Positions 35,443 to 45,103 are shown, counted from the stretch's first letter. The stretch is 64,000 nucleotides of DNA from Sulfopaludibacter sp963835555 (GCA_963835555.1 CAWIGC010000024.1:1-64000), one strand, 5' to 3'. Notes: a model not told the origin generated them from the letters alone. Translations and numbers: made by a program.

Positions 35443-36537
35443 TTAGTGGCGCGCGGCCCAGGCCAGCCCGTCCGGCCCGCGTCCGGTCTTGACTTCGCCG
35501 GTGACCGTCATGGTCTTCAGATCGATCACGGCTACGGCATCGCGCATGTTCAAAGTGGTATAAGCGCGCGAGCCATCGGGCGTCATCAACAGGCCCTCCG
35601 AACTGGACGGCAGGCTGATCCGTTTGTATTCCTTGCGGGTGGCCGCCTCGATTACCAGCAGTTCCTTGCCGCTCATATCCGAAACGAACACATACTTGCC
35701 GTCCGGCGTGATCTTCAGCCGGTTGGCGGCCCCCGTGGAAGGAACCGTCTGAACCACCTTCCTGGCCGCCACGTCGATAATCGAAACCGTGCCGTCCTGC
35801 GCGTTGGCCACCCAAAGCTCCTTGCCATCGGGAGTCAGATCGAAACCCTCGGAACCGTGTCCTACCGCGACATTCGTCACGTTCCAGTCGGGCGCGCCGG
35901 GACCCCTGCCGGGCGGGACAGGACCGCCGCGGCCGTCGGGTCCGCCCTTGCGCGCAAAGCCGCCTGGACCGCCGCCGGGGCCGCGTCCGGGAGGCGGACC
36001 CTGCTGGGCGCTCTGGTCGATGATGCTGATCGTGGCAGAACTGACGTTGGAGGTGAAGACCGTCTTGAGATCCTTCGAAACGATCACCATGTGGGTACGG
36101 TTCTGGCCGGTGCCGATCACCCAGTCGATCTTTTGCGTGGCGGGATCGTACCGGCCCACTACCTTGGCGCCTTCCGCGGTGAAGTACAGTTTCCCGCCGG
36201 CGAAGGCCAGCCCGTGAGGAGCCTTCAGCGCGCCCAGATCGATGGGCGCCAGAGCCTTTTGGGCTACCAGGTCCACTACCGCGATGGTGCTTCCCGCCGC
36301 GCTACCGCGTCCGCCGCCGTAATTGGAAATGTAGGCGGTCTTGCCGTCGTCCGAGACGGCGACTTCGTGCGGATCGTTGCCCACCGGCACGCGCGCCACA
36401 ATGGTCAGGCCGGCGGGATCCACAATGACCAGGGTGTTCTGTTCCTTCTCCAGCACCAGCACCGCATTGGCGGGCGTGCTCGCGGCCATGGCGCTCATGG
36501 CCAGGCAAATTATTAGAAGCGGTATTTGCGGTTTCAT
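35443..36537 (-). CDS. Secreted YVTN-type beta-propeller protein
   Basis: A 364-aa protein with a signal peptide (about 1-19) and propeller repeats such as VPVGNDPHEVAVSDDGKTAYISNYG and SEGFDLTPDGKELWVANAQDG, the pattern of YncE/cytochrome D1-type surface proteins. A Gly/Pro/Arg-rich insert lies at about residues 176-215 between blades. The start overlaps the upstream peptidase stop (ATGA-type, 36534-36537), so the two are cotranscribed. Binding partner unknown. Confidence 0.82.
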   Translation of the reverse strand: MKPQIPLLIICLAMSAMAASTPANAVLVLEKEQNTLVIVDPAGLTIVARVPVGNDPHEVAVSDDGKTAYISNYGGGRGSAAGSTIAVVDLVAQKALAPIDLGALKAPHGLAFAGGKLYFTAEGAKVVGRYDPATQKIDWVIGTGQNRTHMVIVSKDLKTVFTSNVSSATISIIDQSAQQGPPPGRGPGGGPGGFARKGGPDGRGGPVPPGRGPGAPDWNVTNVAVGHGSEGFDLTPDGKELWVANAQDGTVSIIDVAARKVVQTVPSTGAANRLKITPDGKYVFVSDMSGKELLVIEAATRKEYKRISLPSSSEGLLMTPDGSRAYTTLNMRDAVAVIDLKTMTVTGEVKTGRGPDGLAWAARH

Positions 36538-38639
36538 TCCGTGCCCTTTCTCGCCGTTTCCGGCATGCCCAGTTCCTTCAGCAGGGCGGGCGTTTTATAG
36601 AGGATCTGCAACGCCGCCACGATTCCCGGCGTGGACGCGTGCACGGCCCGGGCGGCCTCGTCCGAGTAAAGGTAGGTGAGTTGGATGCTCTCCAGGTTTC
36701 CATCGAAGGTCACGCCGACGATTTCACCTCTGGCGTTCACGACCGGGCTGCCGGCGGCGCCCGCGGTGATATCGCAGGTGCTCACGAAATTGAAGGGCGT
36801 GACCATATCCAGTTTCGATTTGCCCTCCAGCCAGCGCGGCGGCAGCGCATAGATTTCCTGATTGTTGGCGGCCAGGTAATAGAGCCCGCCGAATGTCGTG
36901 GTGTACGCCACCGGTGCCTCGGTGCGGTCCTTGTACCCCTTCACTTCGCCGAAAGTGACGCGCGGCGTACCGGTGCCATCGGGGTAGTCCGCCGCACCGA
37001 ACACTTTGTAGCGATATTGCGCGATTCGTTCCGCCGCGGAGGCTTCCAGGGCCTCAATAGTGTCGGCATGTTTTCTGATGAGCTTGCGCGAGGGCTCTTC
37101 CAGCAGGCGGGCCATCCGGATCATGCCGTCCGTGGATTGCGCCACCGCGGCGGGGTCGGCGGCCAACCGCCGGCGTTCGGCCACGTCTTTTAATTTGGTG
37201 GAACGGACCAGTTCCGCGGCCACAGCCTCGGGGGTCTTATTGCCCAGGGTGGCTTTCAAGGGCGCTTCTTTATCGCCCAGCGCCTTCAACTCCTCCAGAT
37301 AGCGCGAGAGCAGATTCGCCTCCACTCCATCGTCGATGGGCGCCGGCGAGTACAGTGAACGCTCCAGCGAGGGCAGCGCCGACTCCCGATACTCGGGCAG
37401 CCGCTGGTCATTGGGCCTGGCGCGTTCGGCGCTCAGGCGCACCACCTGCCGGGCGATGCGGAAGAGTTCCGAGCCCAGCGCCGCGGGCTGTTCCAGCACC
37501 TGGTAGGGCCGCTCGAAGGGCGTCCAGGTCTTATACGCCGCGGCGACTTCGTCCCACACCTTGCCGCCTTCCGCGCCTAACTTGGGATCGCGCTCCACGC
37601 TGGTGCGCAGCTTCTTTTCGAAATTCGCCTTGCGCGCCAGGGTCCACGGGTCATTCAGGCCGATCAGCTTGCCCGCGGTGAGCTTGTACTCGTTGCCCAG
37701 CGCCGTCAGAGTCAACTCCGCCACCTTCTGGTTTTCAGCGCTTTTGGCGGAAAAATCGCGCAGGTCGCGGATGCGCCGTTGCAGGCGCCCTATCAGGAAG
37801 GGCAGCTCGTAGTCCTTATAGAAAGTCAGTTGCGCCGCGGTGGCCAGACGCGAGGTGGCTCCCGGACTGCCCACTGCGAAGACCAGTTCGCCTTCTTTCA
37901 CGCCGTCTTCGTTCCACTTGAAAAAGTGGGGCGTACCGGCGGGCTTGCCGTTTTCGTAGGCGCGCAGAAAGGCCACATCCATGCCGTACCGCTGAAAAGT
38001 CAGATTGCTCGGATTGCCGCCGAAGAAGGTAATGGCCCGCTCGGGCGCGAATACCAGGCGGATATCGGCATACTTCTTGTACCGATACAGGTCGTAGCGC
38101 TCCCCGCTGAACAGCTTCACCACAGTGCAGAGATTGCCGGTCTGCTCGGCGCAGCTCTTTTCGATCCGTGCCACGGCGGCGCTGCGCTTCTGCAGGGCTT
38201 CCGCCGCGGCCCTTTCGTTTACCGCCGCCTTGGTGGATTTCGGCGGTTCCGGAGCCGCAGCCTTCACCTGTCCGGTCACATCCTCCATGCTCAGCAGGAT
38301 GCGCGCTTCCAGGTCGGGACACCGGACCTCTTCCGGCTGCGTGGCCGCATAGAATCCGTCCTTCAGATAGTCGTGCTGCGCGCCGCCGATTTTGGCGATG
38401 CATCCGGCGACCACGCGGTGCGCCGTAGCGATCAGACCGTGCGCCGAAACAAAGGCGCCGGAGCCGGAGCCGAGTTGTATGCCGGCCAGGCGCAGATTCT
38501 CCAGAAACGGTCCGGTGACATCGAACTCGTGCTTTTCCTTGACGGCATCCCGGGGAAACTGGTTGAACAGCCAGATGCCTTCGTCCCCTGCGGCAGGAAG
38601 CGCCAGAATGCCCAGTAAAAGCACGTTGCGGAGTTTCAT
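36534..38639 (-). CDS. S46-family peptidase homologue lacking catalytic residues
   Basis: Periplasmic protein of 701 aa with a signal peptide and the full S46 (DPP7/DPP11) layout: GSGSGAFVSAHGLIATAHR (about 57-75), EHDYLKDGFY-like and CPDLEARILLSMEDVT blocks, FFGGNPSNLTFQRYGMD, and STCDITAGAAGSPVVN (620-635). The family has TNHH and GNSGSP. Here these read TAHR (Arg75 at the usual catalytic His position) and GAAGSP (Ala629 instead of the nucleophile Ser). The Asp of the triad appears kept. It is probably a non-catalytic homologue. Confidence 0.8.
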   Translation of the reverse strand: MKLRNVLLLGILALPAAGDEGIWLFNQFPRDAVKEKHEFDVTGPFLENLRLAGIQLGSGSGAFVSAHGLIATAHRVVAGCIAKIGGAQHDYLKDGFYAATQPEEVRCPDLEARILLSMEDVTGQVKAAAPEPPKSTKAAVNERAAAEALQKRSAAVARIEKSCAEQTGNLCTVVKLFSGERYDLYRYKKYADIRLVFAPERAITFFGGNPSNLTFQRYGMDVAFLRAYENGKPAGTPHFFKWNEDGVKEGELVFAVGSPGATSRLATAAQLTFYKDYELPFLIGRLQRRIRDLRDFSAKSAENQKVAELTLTALGNEYKLTAGKLIGLNDPWTLARKANFEKKLRTSVERDPKLGAEGGKVWDEVAAAYKTWTPFERPYQVLEQPAALGSELFRIARQVVRLSAERARPNDQRLPEYRESALPSLERSLYSPAPIDDGVEANLLSRYLEELKALGDKEAPLKATLGNKTPEAVAAELVRSTKLKDVAERRRLAADPAAVAQSTDGMIRMARLLEEPSRKLIRKHADTIEALEASAAERIAQYRYKVFGAADYPDGTGTPRVTFGEVKGYKDRTEAPVAYTTTFGGLYYLAANNQEIYALPPRWLEGKSKLDMVTPFNFVSTCDITAGAAGSPVVNARGEIVGVTFDGNLESIQLTYLYSDEAARAVHASTPGIVAALQILYKTPALLKELGMPETARKGTE

Positions 38640-38741
38640 GAGGAATCCGGAATCTACAGTTTACGGCGAATCGGGCGGCCGTTCCAGCAATGCCCGCGGC
38701 CCCGAAAGTTCCAATATTTTCAACCCGCCGCGGAGACGGCC

Positions 38742-38779
38742 TTGACAACGCTAATGAATTAGTACTACAAAATGTAGCA
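38742..38779 (+). promoter_or_regulatory. Promoter with BlaI/MecI-like operator before the TPR gene
   Basis: TTGACA at 38742-38747 is followed by TACTACAAAATGTAGCA at 38763-38779. This resembles the BlaI/MecI operator (TACTACATATGTAGTA) and overlaps the likely -10 region and the A of the ATG. A BlaI-type regulator is not encoded in the window. Confidence 0.5.
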
Positions 38780-39957
38780 TGTCGCGCCAATGGATTCCTG
38801 CCGCTCTCCTCTGCGCGTTCCTGGTGCATGCGCAGGATACGCCTCCCGAGACCGTTCCACAAGCTCCGCCCGAAGACGTAAAGTCGCTGCTCGACGCTGG
38901 CAACGCGACCTACCTGAAGGGGGATTACGAGACCGCCCGCCAGACCTATCTGAAAGCCTGGGACGCCGTCCAGCAGACCGCGCCCGGCGACGCCCAGCGC
39001 TACGACGTGTTGAAGCGGCTCACCGCCGTGCGCGCGGCCGCCGGCGAGTTCAAAGACGCCAACGATTATCTCCAAATGGCTATCAACTGGCGCGAACAGA
39101 CCCAGGGCTCCGCCGACCCGAAGATCGCCGACGACCTGCTCCAATCCGTGGGTCTGTTCCGCGGCATGAAGGATTATGACCAGGCGATGGTGGTGCTGAA
39201 CCGCGTACTGAGCATGCATGTGCGCCAGGGCGCTTTCGACAGCATGGCGGTCGCCGACGACTACAGCCGCATGGCGCAGATTTACCTGGAGCAGACCAAG
39301 CCCGAGGACGCCATCAGCCCGCTGAACACTTCGCTGGCCATCCGCACACGTCTCGGCGGACCGCTGGATGCAACCATGGTGTACGACCTGGACCGCCTGG
39401 GCGCGGTTGAGACCACGCTGCGGGCCTACGATAAAGCCGAGAACGCGTTCCGCCACGCCCTGGTGATTCGCGAGAGCCTCTTCGGCAAGATGAATGCCGA
39501 CCTCATCGCCGATGTGGATGGCCTGGCCTATGCGCTCTTCGGACAGAAGAAGTACGACGAAGCGGATGCGGCCTATCAGCGGCTGATCGCGCTGTGGGGG
39601 GCGTCGGTGGGCGACGATCACCCCATGGTGGCGATCGCGCTCGACAAAGTGGCCGTCTTTTACATCGAGCAGAAGAAGTTCGATGAGGCCAAAGAGACGG
39701 CGGACCGGGCCAACGCCATTCGCGCGAAATTTCTGGCGGAGGGATTGAGCGAACAGGCGTCGGAGCAGTTCTCCGAAGGCAACAAACAGGCAACCGTGGC
39801 GCTGTATCAGCGAGCCGTCAAGACGCTCGAACCGCCCAATGCCCTGTACGACAAACTGCACCAGGAGCTTGCGGAAATGCTGAGCACAGTCACGCTGCTA
39901 AGTCCCAAGGCGCTCACCAAGAAAGCTCCCGCCACTGCCGCCAAGAAGAAACAGTAG
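38779..39957 (+). CDS. Secreted tetratricopeptide repeat protein
   Basis: A 392-aa protein with a short signal peptide (about 1-18, cut near AQD) and six to eight TPR-like helix pairs between residues 32 and 330, e.g. LLDAGNATYLKGDYETARQTYLKAW and AYDKAENAFRHALVIRESLFG. The C-terminus is Ala/Lys-rich. It is probably a periplasmic scaffold. The start codon overlaps a BlaI/MecI-like site, so little or no leader may exist between promoter and ATG. Confidence 0.78.
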   Translation: MSRQWIPAALLCAFLVHAQDTPPETVPQAPPEDVKSLLDAGNATYLKGDYETARQTYLKAWDAVQQTAPGDAQRYDVLKRLTAVRAAAGEFKDANDYLQMAINWREQTQGSADPKIADDLLQSVGLFRGMKDYDQAMVVLNRVLSMHVRQGAFDSMAVADDYSRMAQIYLEQTKPEDAISPLNTSLAIRTRLGGPLDATMVYDLDRLGAVETTLRAYDKAENAFRHALVIRESLFGKMNADLIADVDGLAYALFGQKKYDEADAAYQRLIALWGASVGDDHPMVAIALDKVAVFYIEQKKFDEAKETADRANAIRAKFLAEGLSEQASEQFSEGNKQATVALYQRAVKTLEPPNALYDKLHQELAEMLSTVTLLSPKALTKKAPATAAKKKQ

Positions 39958-40010
39958 ACCCGGACGCGTTCCGCCGCCCGCCACCTGTTAGACTTTTGTT
40001 TCGACGTCCC

Positions 40011-41006
40011 ATGGCGGAAATTCCTGAATCGGCAAGGCTGTTCATGTCCGGGCTTATCGAGCGGGCCCGCAAGCTGAAAAAGCGGATCGCGTTCCCTGAG
40101 GGCAGCGACCCGCGCGTGCTGGAGGCGGCGGCGCGCCTGGCGCGGGAAGGCGTCGTCAAGCCAGTGCTGGTTGGGCCTAAGCCTGCGAATGCTCCAGAGG
40201 GCGTAACCTTCGTCGATCCGGCCGGTTCGCCCGCTGCCGCCAAGTACGCAGCTCTGTATTACGAGCGGCGCCGCGCCAAGGGCATCACCCAGATGGAAGC
40301 CGCGGCCATGGCCAAAAAGCCGCTCTACTTCGCGTCTTTGATGGTGGGCGCGGGCGATGCCGAAGGGTCGGTGGGCGGAGCCGTGAATAGCACCGCCGAT
40401 ACCGTTCGCGCGGCGCTGCACTGCGTGGGCGTGGCACCGCGTACGCGCCTGGTCTCCAGCGTGTTCATCATGGCGCTGCAGGACCGGTCGCTGGGACACA
40501 ACGGGCTGATCGCCTTCGCCGATTGCGCCGTAGTGGTGGATCCGTCGGCCAGCGAATTGGCCGATATCGCGATTGCCACTGCGGAAAGCACGCGGGTGCT
40601 GATGGGCGCGGAGCCGGCCGTGGCGCTGCTGACCTTCTCCACCAAGGGCAGCGGTAAAGGCGCGGAAGTCAATAAGGTGGTGGAGGCGCTGAAGATTGTG
40701 CAGGCGCGCGCGCCGGAACTGAACGTGGATGGAGAACTGCAATCCGACGCCGCGGTTTCCGCCGTGGTGGGCCGATCCAAAGCACCCGGTTCCAAGGTCG
40801 CCGGACGCGCCAATACGCTGGTATTTCCCACACTCAGTGCGGCCAATATTTCGTATAAACTGGTGGAGCGATTGGGCGGGGCGATGGCGATCGGCCCGTT
40901 TCTGCAAGGGCTGGCTAAGCCCGCCAACGATCTTTCGCGAGGCTGCTCGGCGGAAGATATTTTCAACGTGGCCGTGGTGACGGCTTTGCAATCCGAAACA
41001 CAGTAG
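40011..41006 (+). CDS. pta: Phosphate acetyltransferase (PTA/PTB family)
   Basis: Interconverts acetyl-CoA and acetyl phosphate. The 331-aa protein (from ATG 40011) has IAFPEGSDPRVLEAAARLA (about 26-44), the PTA signature VGGAVNSTADTVRAAL (about 119-134) and the C-terminal RANTLVFPTLSAANISYKLVERLGGAMAIGP block, split here in short pieces. It lacks the N-terminal DRTGG-type domain of large Pta enzymes. The only ackA trace in the window is the broken piece at 4.8-5.2 kb. A deacetylase-like gene follows after 2 bp. Confidence 0.9.
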   Translation: MAEIPESARLFMSGLIERARKLKKRIAFPEGSDPRVLEAAARLAREGVVKPVLVGPKPANAPEGVTFVDPAGSPAAAKYAALYYERRRAKGITQMEAAAMAKKPLYFASLMVGAGDAEGSVGGAVNSTADTVRAALHCVGVAPRTRLVSSVFIMALQDRSLGHNGLIAFADCAVVVDPSASELADIAIATAESTRVLMGAEPAVALLTFSTKGSGKGAEVNKVVEALKIVQARAPELNVDGELQSDAAVSAVVGRSKAPGSKVAGRANTLVFPTLSAANISYKLVERLGGAMAIGPFLQGLAKPANDLSRGCSAEDIFNVAVVTALQSETQ

Positions 41007-41008
41007 CG

Positions 41009-41917
41009 ATGCTGCCTTACCGGCTCATCTATTCCGAACAGTACGACCTTAACCTGGGCGGGCACGTCTTTCCCTCGAAGAAGTACAAGTGGCTGCACGA
41101 CCGGCTGCGTTGGACGCGCTTCGCCGTGGAGGAGGATTTCCTGGCGCCCTCGCCGGCCACGGACGAAGACGTGCTGCTGGTACACGACGCGGAGTGGGTC
41201 AAGAAGCTGCGCACCGGCACGCTGACCTATCAGGACGTGCTGCGGCTGGAGATTCCCTACTCGCGCCAGATGGTGGAGGCGTTCTGGCTGGCGACCGGAG
41301 GCACCATCCTGGCGGCGCGCCAGGCTCTGGAGACGCGTATCGGGTTCAACGTGGGCGGAGGCTTTCACCATGCCTACCCGGACCACGGCGAGGGCTTCTG
41401 CGCCATCAACGATATCGCCGTGGCGATTCGTGTTTTGCAGCGCGAAGGCGTCATCAAGCGCGCCATGGTGGTGGATTGCGACGTCCATCACGGCAACGGT
41501 ACGGCGGCCATTTTCGCGGGCGATCTGTCGGTCTTCACCCTATCCATCCACCAGTTCAATAACTACCCCACCGAAAAGCCGCCCTCCTGCCTGGACATTC
41601 ATCTGGCGGACGGCGTGGGCGATGCGGAGTACCTGCAGCGCCTGGGCAACGGCTATCGCGCGGCGCTTACCATGTTCCATCCCGAACTGGTGATCTACGC
41701 GGCCGGCGCCGATCCTTACTGTCAGGATCAATTGGGCGGCCTGTCCCTTACCTTCGACGGCCTGATGGAGCGCGACCGGCTGGTGATCTGGACGGCGGCG
41801 CAGCAGAAGATTCCGGTGGCCATTGTGCTGGCCGGCGGCTACGCGGAAAGCGTGGAAGACACCATCACCATTCACGCCAACACGGCCACCGTGGCGCGAG
41901 ACATGCTGACCAAGTGA
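41009..41917 (+). CDS. Histone deacetylase-family (AcuC-like) amidohydrolase
   Basis: A 302-aa arginase/deacetylase-fold enzyme. The zinc and charge-relay residues are in GGGFHHAYPDHGEGFC (about 113-128) and VVDCDVHHGNGTA (about 152-164), and the last Asp is in YAAGADPYCQDQLGG (about 230-244). Members deacetylate lysines, polyamines or acetoin-pathway enzymes. Coupling to pta suggests a role in reversing acetyl-phosphate- or acetyl-CoA-driven protein acetylation, which is inference. Confidence 0.88.
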   Translation: MLPYRLIYSEQYDLNLGGHVFPSKKYKWLHDRLRWTRFAVEEDFLAPSPATDEDVLLVHDAEWVKKLRTGTLTYQDVLRLEIPYSRQMVEAFWLATGGTILAARQALETRIGFNVGGGFHHAYPDHGEGFCAINDIAVAIRVLQREGVIKRAMVVDCDVHHGNGTAAIFAGDLSVFTLSIHQFNNYPTEKPPSCLDIHLADGVGDAEYLQRLGNGYRAALTMFHPELVIYAAGADPYCQDQLGGLSLTFDGLMERDRLVIWTAAQQKIPVAIVLAGGYAESVEDTITIHANTATVARDMLTK

Positions 41918-41974
41918 GTGGAGGGAGGCGCCGGCTACCTCGTGCTCTCCGCCTTTTGCTAGCATCAAGCCAGA

Positions 41975-42367
41975 ATGGCATTCACCGAACTTACCAAACA
42001 ACTGGCGCAGCAGGCGATTCTCTCGGCCACCTCGGAAAAGAAAGAGGCGCCTGCGCCGGTGCCCGCCGACAATACCGGTCTCACCATCTTCGGCGAGATT
42101 CAGGCCATGCAGCGGGCGCTCAAAGAGGACGAAGAGCTGGTGGTGCTGTTTCAGAGCGGGGTGGAACGGATTCGCGTGATGGAGCTGTTTTTGCGGTCGC
42201 CGCAGGTAGTGGTGCTCAGCGGGCAGGATGCCAATCGGAATCTCACGCGCGTGATCGCCGCCGCTGGATCCCTGCAACTGCTGTGCAAGACCATGAAAGT
42301 GCCCGCCGGCGCCAAGGCGGCGCGGGTGGCGTTGATCACTCCGAAGAAAGATTCCACCGCGAAATAA
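41975..42367 (+). CDS. Hypothetical cytoplasmic protein
   Basis: A 130-aa protein without signal peptide. The centre reads FGEIQAMQRALKEDEELVVLF and RVMELFLRSPQVVVLSGQD; the C-terminus is basic. I recognise no family. It follows the deacetylase-like gene after 57 bp, and the 3' end overlaps the convergent phosphatase by 32 bp, which is unusual for two real genes but both frames look coding. Confidence 0.5.
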   Translation: MAFTELTKQLAQQAILSATSEKKEAPAPVPADNTGLTIFGEIQAMQRALKEDEELVVLFQSGVERIRVMELFLRSPQVVVLSGQDANRNLTRVIAAAGSLQLLCKTMKVPAGAKAARVALITPKKDSTAK

Positions 42368-42908
42368 CGCAGGTATCGTGCTCGTAGCCCAGGGTGCTCA
42401 CCGTAGCCGTGGAGAGCGCGAACAGTCGGCCATCGGAGGGCGGCAGTTCCAGCCAGCAGGCCGTCAGGATGCGCAAAATGTGTCCGTGGGCGAAGAGCGC
42501 CACGTCGCCGCCGGCTTTCATAGCGCGCGCCAGCACGGCTTCGGCGCGCATGGCAGCCTGCTCAATGCCTTCGCCGTTGGGCACCCCGTCGCGCCACAGA
42601 GACCATCCCGGCCGCTGCTTCAGAATCTGCGCGGTGGTGCGGCCTTCGTAATCGCCGTAGTTCCATTCCTGAAGATTCGGGTCCACCTGCGCCACGTCGC
42701 CGTAGCCGGCCAGTTTGCACGTATCCAGGGCGCGCTGCAAGGGACTGGAGAGCACCAGGGCGAAGGCACGCCCGTTCAGTAGACGCCGCAGGCTCGCAGC
42801 CTGGCGGCGGCCCTCTTCGGTCAACGGAATATCGGTACGGCCCGTGTGGGCGCCGGAAAGGCTCCACTCGGTCTGCCCGTGCCGGATCAGCCAGATCTCG
42901 CGGGCCAT
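42336..42908 (-). CDS. Histidine phosphatase (phosphoglycerate mutase-like)
   Basis: A 190-aa enzyme with the RHG motif LIRHGQTEW (about 7-15), SSPLQRALDTC (about 54-64), the acid EWNYGDYEG (about 81-89) and the second His in LFAHGHILR (about 139-147). Probable sugar-phosphate or nucleotide phosphatase of the CobC/GpmB type; the substrate is open. Its ATG overlaps the dxs stop by one base, so the two form an operon. Confidence 0.88.
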   Translation of the reverse strand: MAREIWLIRHGQTEWSLSGAHTGRTDIPLTEEGRRQAASLRRLLNGRAFALVLSSPLQRALDTCKLAGYGDVAQVDPNLQEWNYGDYEGRTTAQILKQRPGWSLWRDGVPNGEGIEQAAMRAEAVLARAMKAGGDVALFAHGHILRILTACWLELPPSDGRLFALSTATVSTLGYEHDTCVISRWNLSSE

Positions 42909-44810
42909 TACCGTTTTTGCACGGCCTCGGTCCGGGCCCTGGCGGCCGTCACATAAGGCGCCAGCTTTTCCAGTGCCGCTTCCACGGTGATGCCGTAGCG
43001 CGCGCGCAACGGCTCAATCTTGCCATGTTCGATGAACTGATCGGGCCAGCCGATGCGCACCACGGGCGTAGCGATGCCGAGGTTGCTCAACTCCTCCAGG
43101 ATGGCGCTGCCGAAGCCGCCTCGCAGGACGTGATCCTCCAGGGTCAGGATGACATCCACGCTGCGGGCGTAAAACTCCAGCATTTCGACGTCAATAGGTT
43201 TGGTGAACCGGGCGTTGATCACCGCGGCTCCCAAACCCTGTCCTTCCAGTTTGCGGGCGATCTCTTCGGCCATGGGCACCAGCGCCCCCAGCGCGAAGAT
43301 GGCCACGCGATCGTTTTCTCCGTGCTGCAACAGTTCGGCCTTGCCGATGGGAATGAGCTTGGGGACGTCCTTCACCGGGGTCCCGGGGCCTACGCCGCGC
43401 GGATAGCGCACCGCGATGGGCCCTTCCCACTGCATGGCAGTGAACAGCATATCGGCCAGCTCGTCTTCGTCTTTGGGCACCATGTGGACGAGGTTGGGGA
43501 TGCCGCGCAGATAGCTGATGTCGAACAGCCCGTGGTGGGTGGGACCGTCGTCGGCGGACAGGCCGCCGCGATCCATACAGAAAACCACCGGCAGGTTCTG
43601 CAGGCAAACGTCGTGGACAATGGGGTCGAAGGCGCGCTGCAGGAACGTGGAGTAGATGGCGCAGAAGGGCTTGAAACCCTTGGCTGCCAGTCCCGCGGCG
43701 AACAGAACGGCGTGCTCTTCGGCGATGCCCACATCGAAGTACTTGTCCGGATGAATGCGGCTGGAAGCGGTCCAGCCCCGTGCCGTTGGGCATGGCGCCG
43801 GTGATGGCCACGATCTTGGGATTCTGGTTGGCCAGTTTGATCAGCGTATCGGCGAAGACTTCGGAATAGGTGCGCTGCTTCAGAGGTTTGGTCTCGCCGG
43901 TCTCCGGATCGTACGGCCCCAGGCCATGGAACTTCTTCTGCTTCTGCATGGCCGGCTCGAACCCGCGGCCTTTCTGCGTGAGCACGTGCACCAGCACGGG
44001 GCGGTCCTGCTTCTTGAGAAACTCAAACGTCTTGATGAGCGTGGAAATATCGTGGCCGTCGATGGGCCCGTAATATTTGATGCCCAATTCTTCAAAGATC
44101 ACGCTGGGCCACAGCATGCTCTTGGCGGCTTCTTCGGCCTTGCGCGCCATTTTGAGGGCCACGGCGCCGCCCAGTTTCTGGACGAATTTGCCGGCGCGGT
44201 CGTGCAGGTAATCGTAGCGCGGGCTGGTGACGATGGCGTTGAGATAGGTGGCGATGGCGCCGACGTTCTTATCGATGGACCATTCGTTGTCGTTCAGCAC
44301 CACCAGCAGTTTCTTGGTGTGGTGCGCGATGTTGTTCAGCGCTTCGTAGGTGATGCCGCAGGTGAACGCCGCGTCGCCGGCCAGCGCCACGATGTGTTCT
44401 TTGCCGCCCGTCTTGTCGCGCGCCACCGCCATTCCCAGGGCCGCCGAAAGAGCCGTGCCGGCGTGTCCGGCGCCGTAGCAATCGTGCGGGCTTTCGGTGC
44501 GCAGCATGAAGCCGTTCAGCCCGCCGGGCGTGCGGATGGTGCGGAAGCGCTCGCGGCGGCCGGTGAGCAACTTGTGCACGTAGGCCTGGTGGCTCACATC
44601 GAAGAGGAAATGGTCCTTGGGCGTTTCGAACACGTAGTGCATGGCGATGGTCAGTTCCACCACGCCCAGATTCGGGCCCAGGTGCCCGCCGTTGGAGGAA
44701 AGGACCGTGACCAGCTCCTCGCGGATCTCCGCGGCCAGTAATTCGAGATCGGCAATGGAAAGACGCTTGACCTGCTCAGGGGAATTGATCCCGTCTAGAA
44801 TGCGTGCCAT
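42908..44810 (-). CDS. dxs: 1-deoxy-D-xylulose-5-phosphate synthase, one frameshift
   Basis: First enzyme of the MEP isoprenoid pathway, TPP dependent. The N-terminal part has SNGGHLGPNLGVVELTIAMHYVF, the TPP/Mg motif GDAAFTCGITYEALNN and LNDNEWSID. After AMPNGTGLDRFQ one extra base near 43757-43762 moves the rest (HPDKYFDVGIAEEH, then DRGGLSADDGPTHHG) into another frame that ends at 42908. Joined length is about 634 aa, normal for Dxs. Since this gene is normally essential, a sequencing indel is the likely cause. ATG 44822 is an alternative start. Confidence 0.82.
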
Positions 44811-44869
44811 CTCATAAAACATTGTAAGGGAATCGGGCGCCTCGTAAGACCGGGGCGTATAATTCAGGT

Positions 44870-45103
44870 ATGGCCCAGTTAGATATTCGGAGCAAGGAGT
44901 TCGACGACGCCGTCCGCGCCGCTACTCATCAGGCCTTCCTGGACACCTTGGCAGCCGGGCTACCCGTCTTCTACCTCGACGCCGACGGCCTCGATGTGAT
45001 GGAGCAGCCCGATGGCCGGAGATTCGAGATCCGCTGGATTCCGGGCGCTCCCGCCGGTGAGAATTTCGAAATCCTTCGCGAACTCAAGACGCGCGCAGCC
45101 TAA
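44870..45103 (+). CDS. Small protein upstream of an ATPase/kinase toxin-like gene (candidate antitoxin)
   Basis: A 77-aa protein, MAQLDIRSKEFDDAVRAATH..., with a helical N-terminal half and a short beta-rich end (GRRFEIRWIPG). The next gene starts 7 bp later. I recognise no family. The size, the spacing and the toxin-like neighbour fit a type II antitoxin. Confidence 0.5.
   Translation: MAQLDIRSKEFDDAVRAATHQAFLDTLAAGLPVFYLDADGLDVMEQPDGRRFEIRWIPGAPAGENFEILRELKTRAA

Noticed and set aside
37816..39861. Long open frame antisense to the TPR gene and overlapping the S46 gene.
   Set aside because: The plus-strand TPR protein and the in-frame S46 gene explain the sequence, and the antisense product has no family features.
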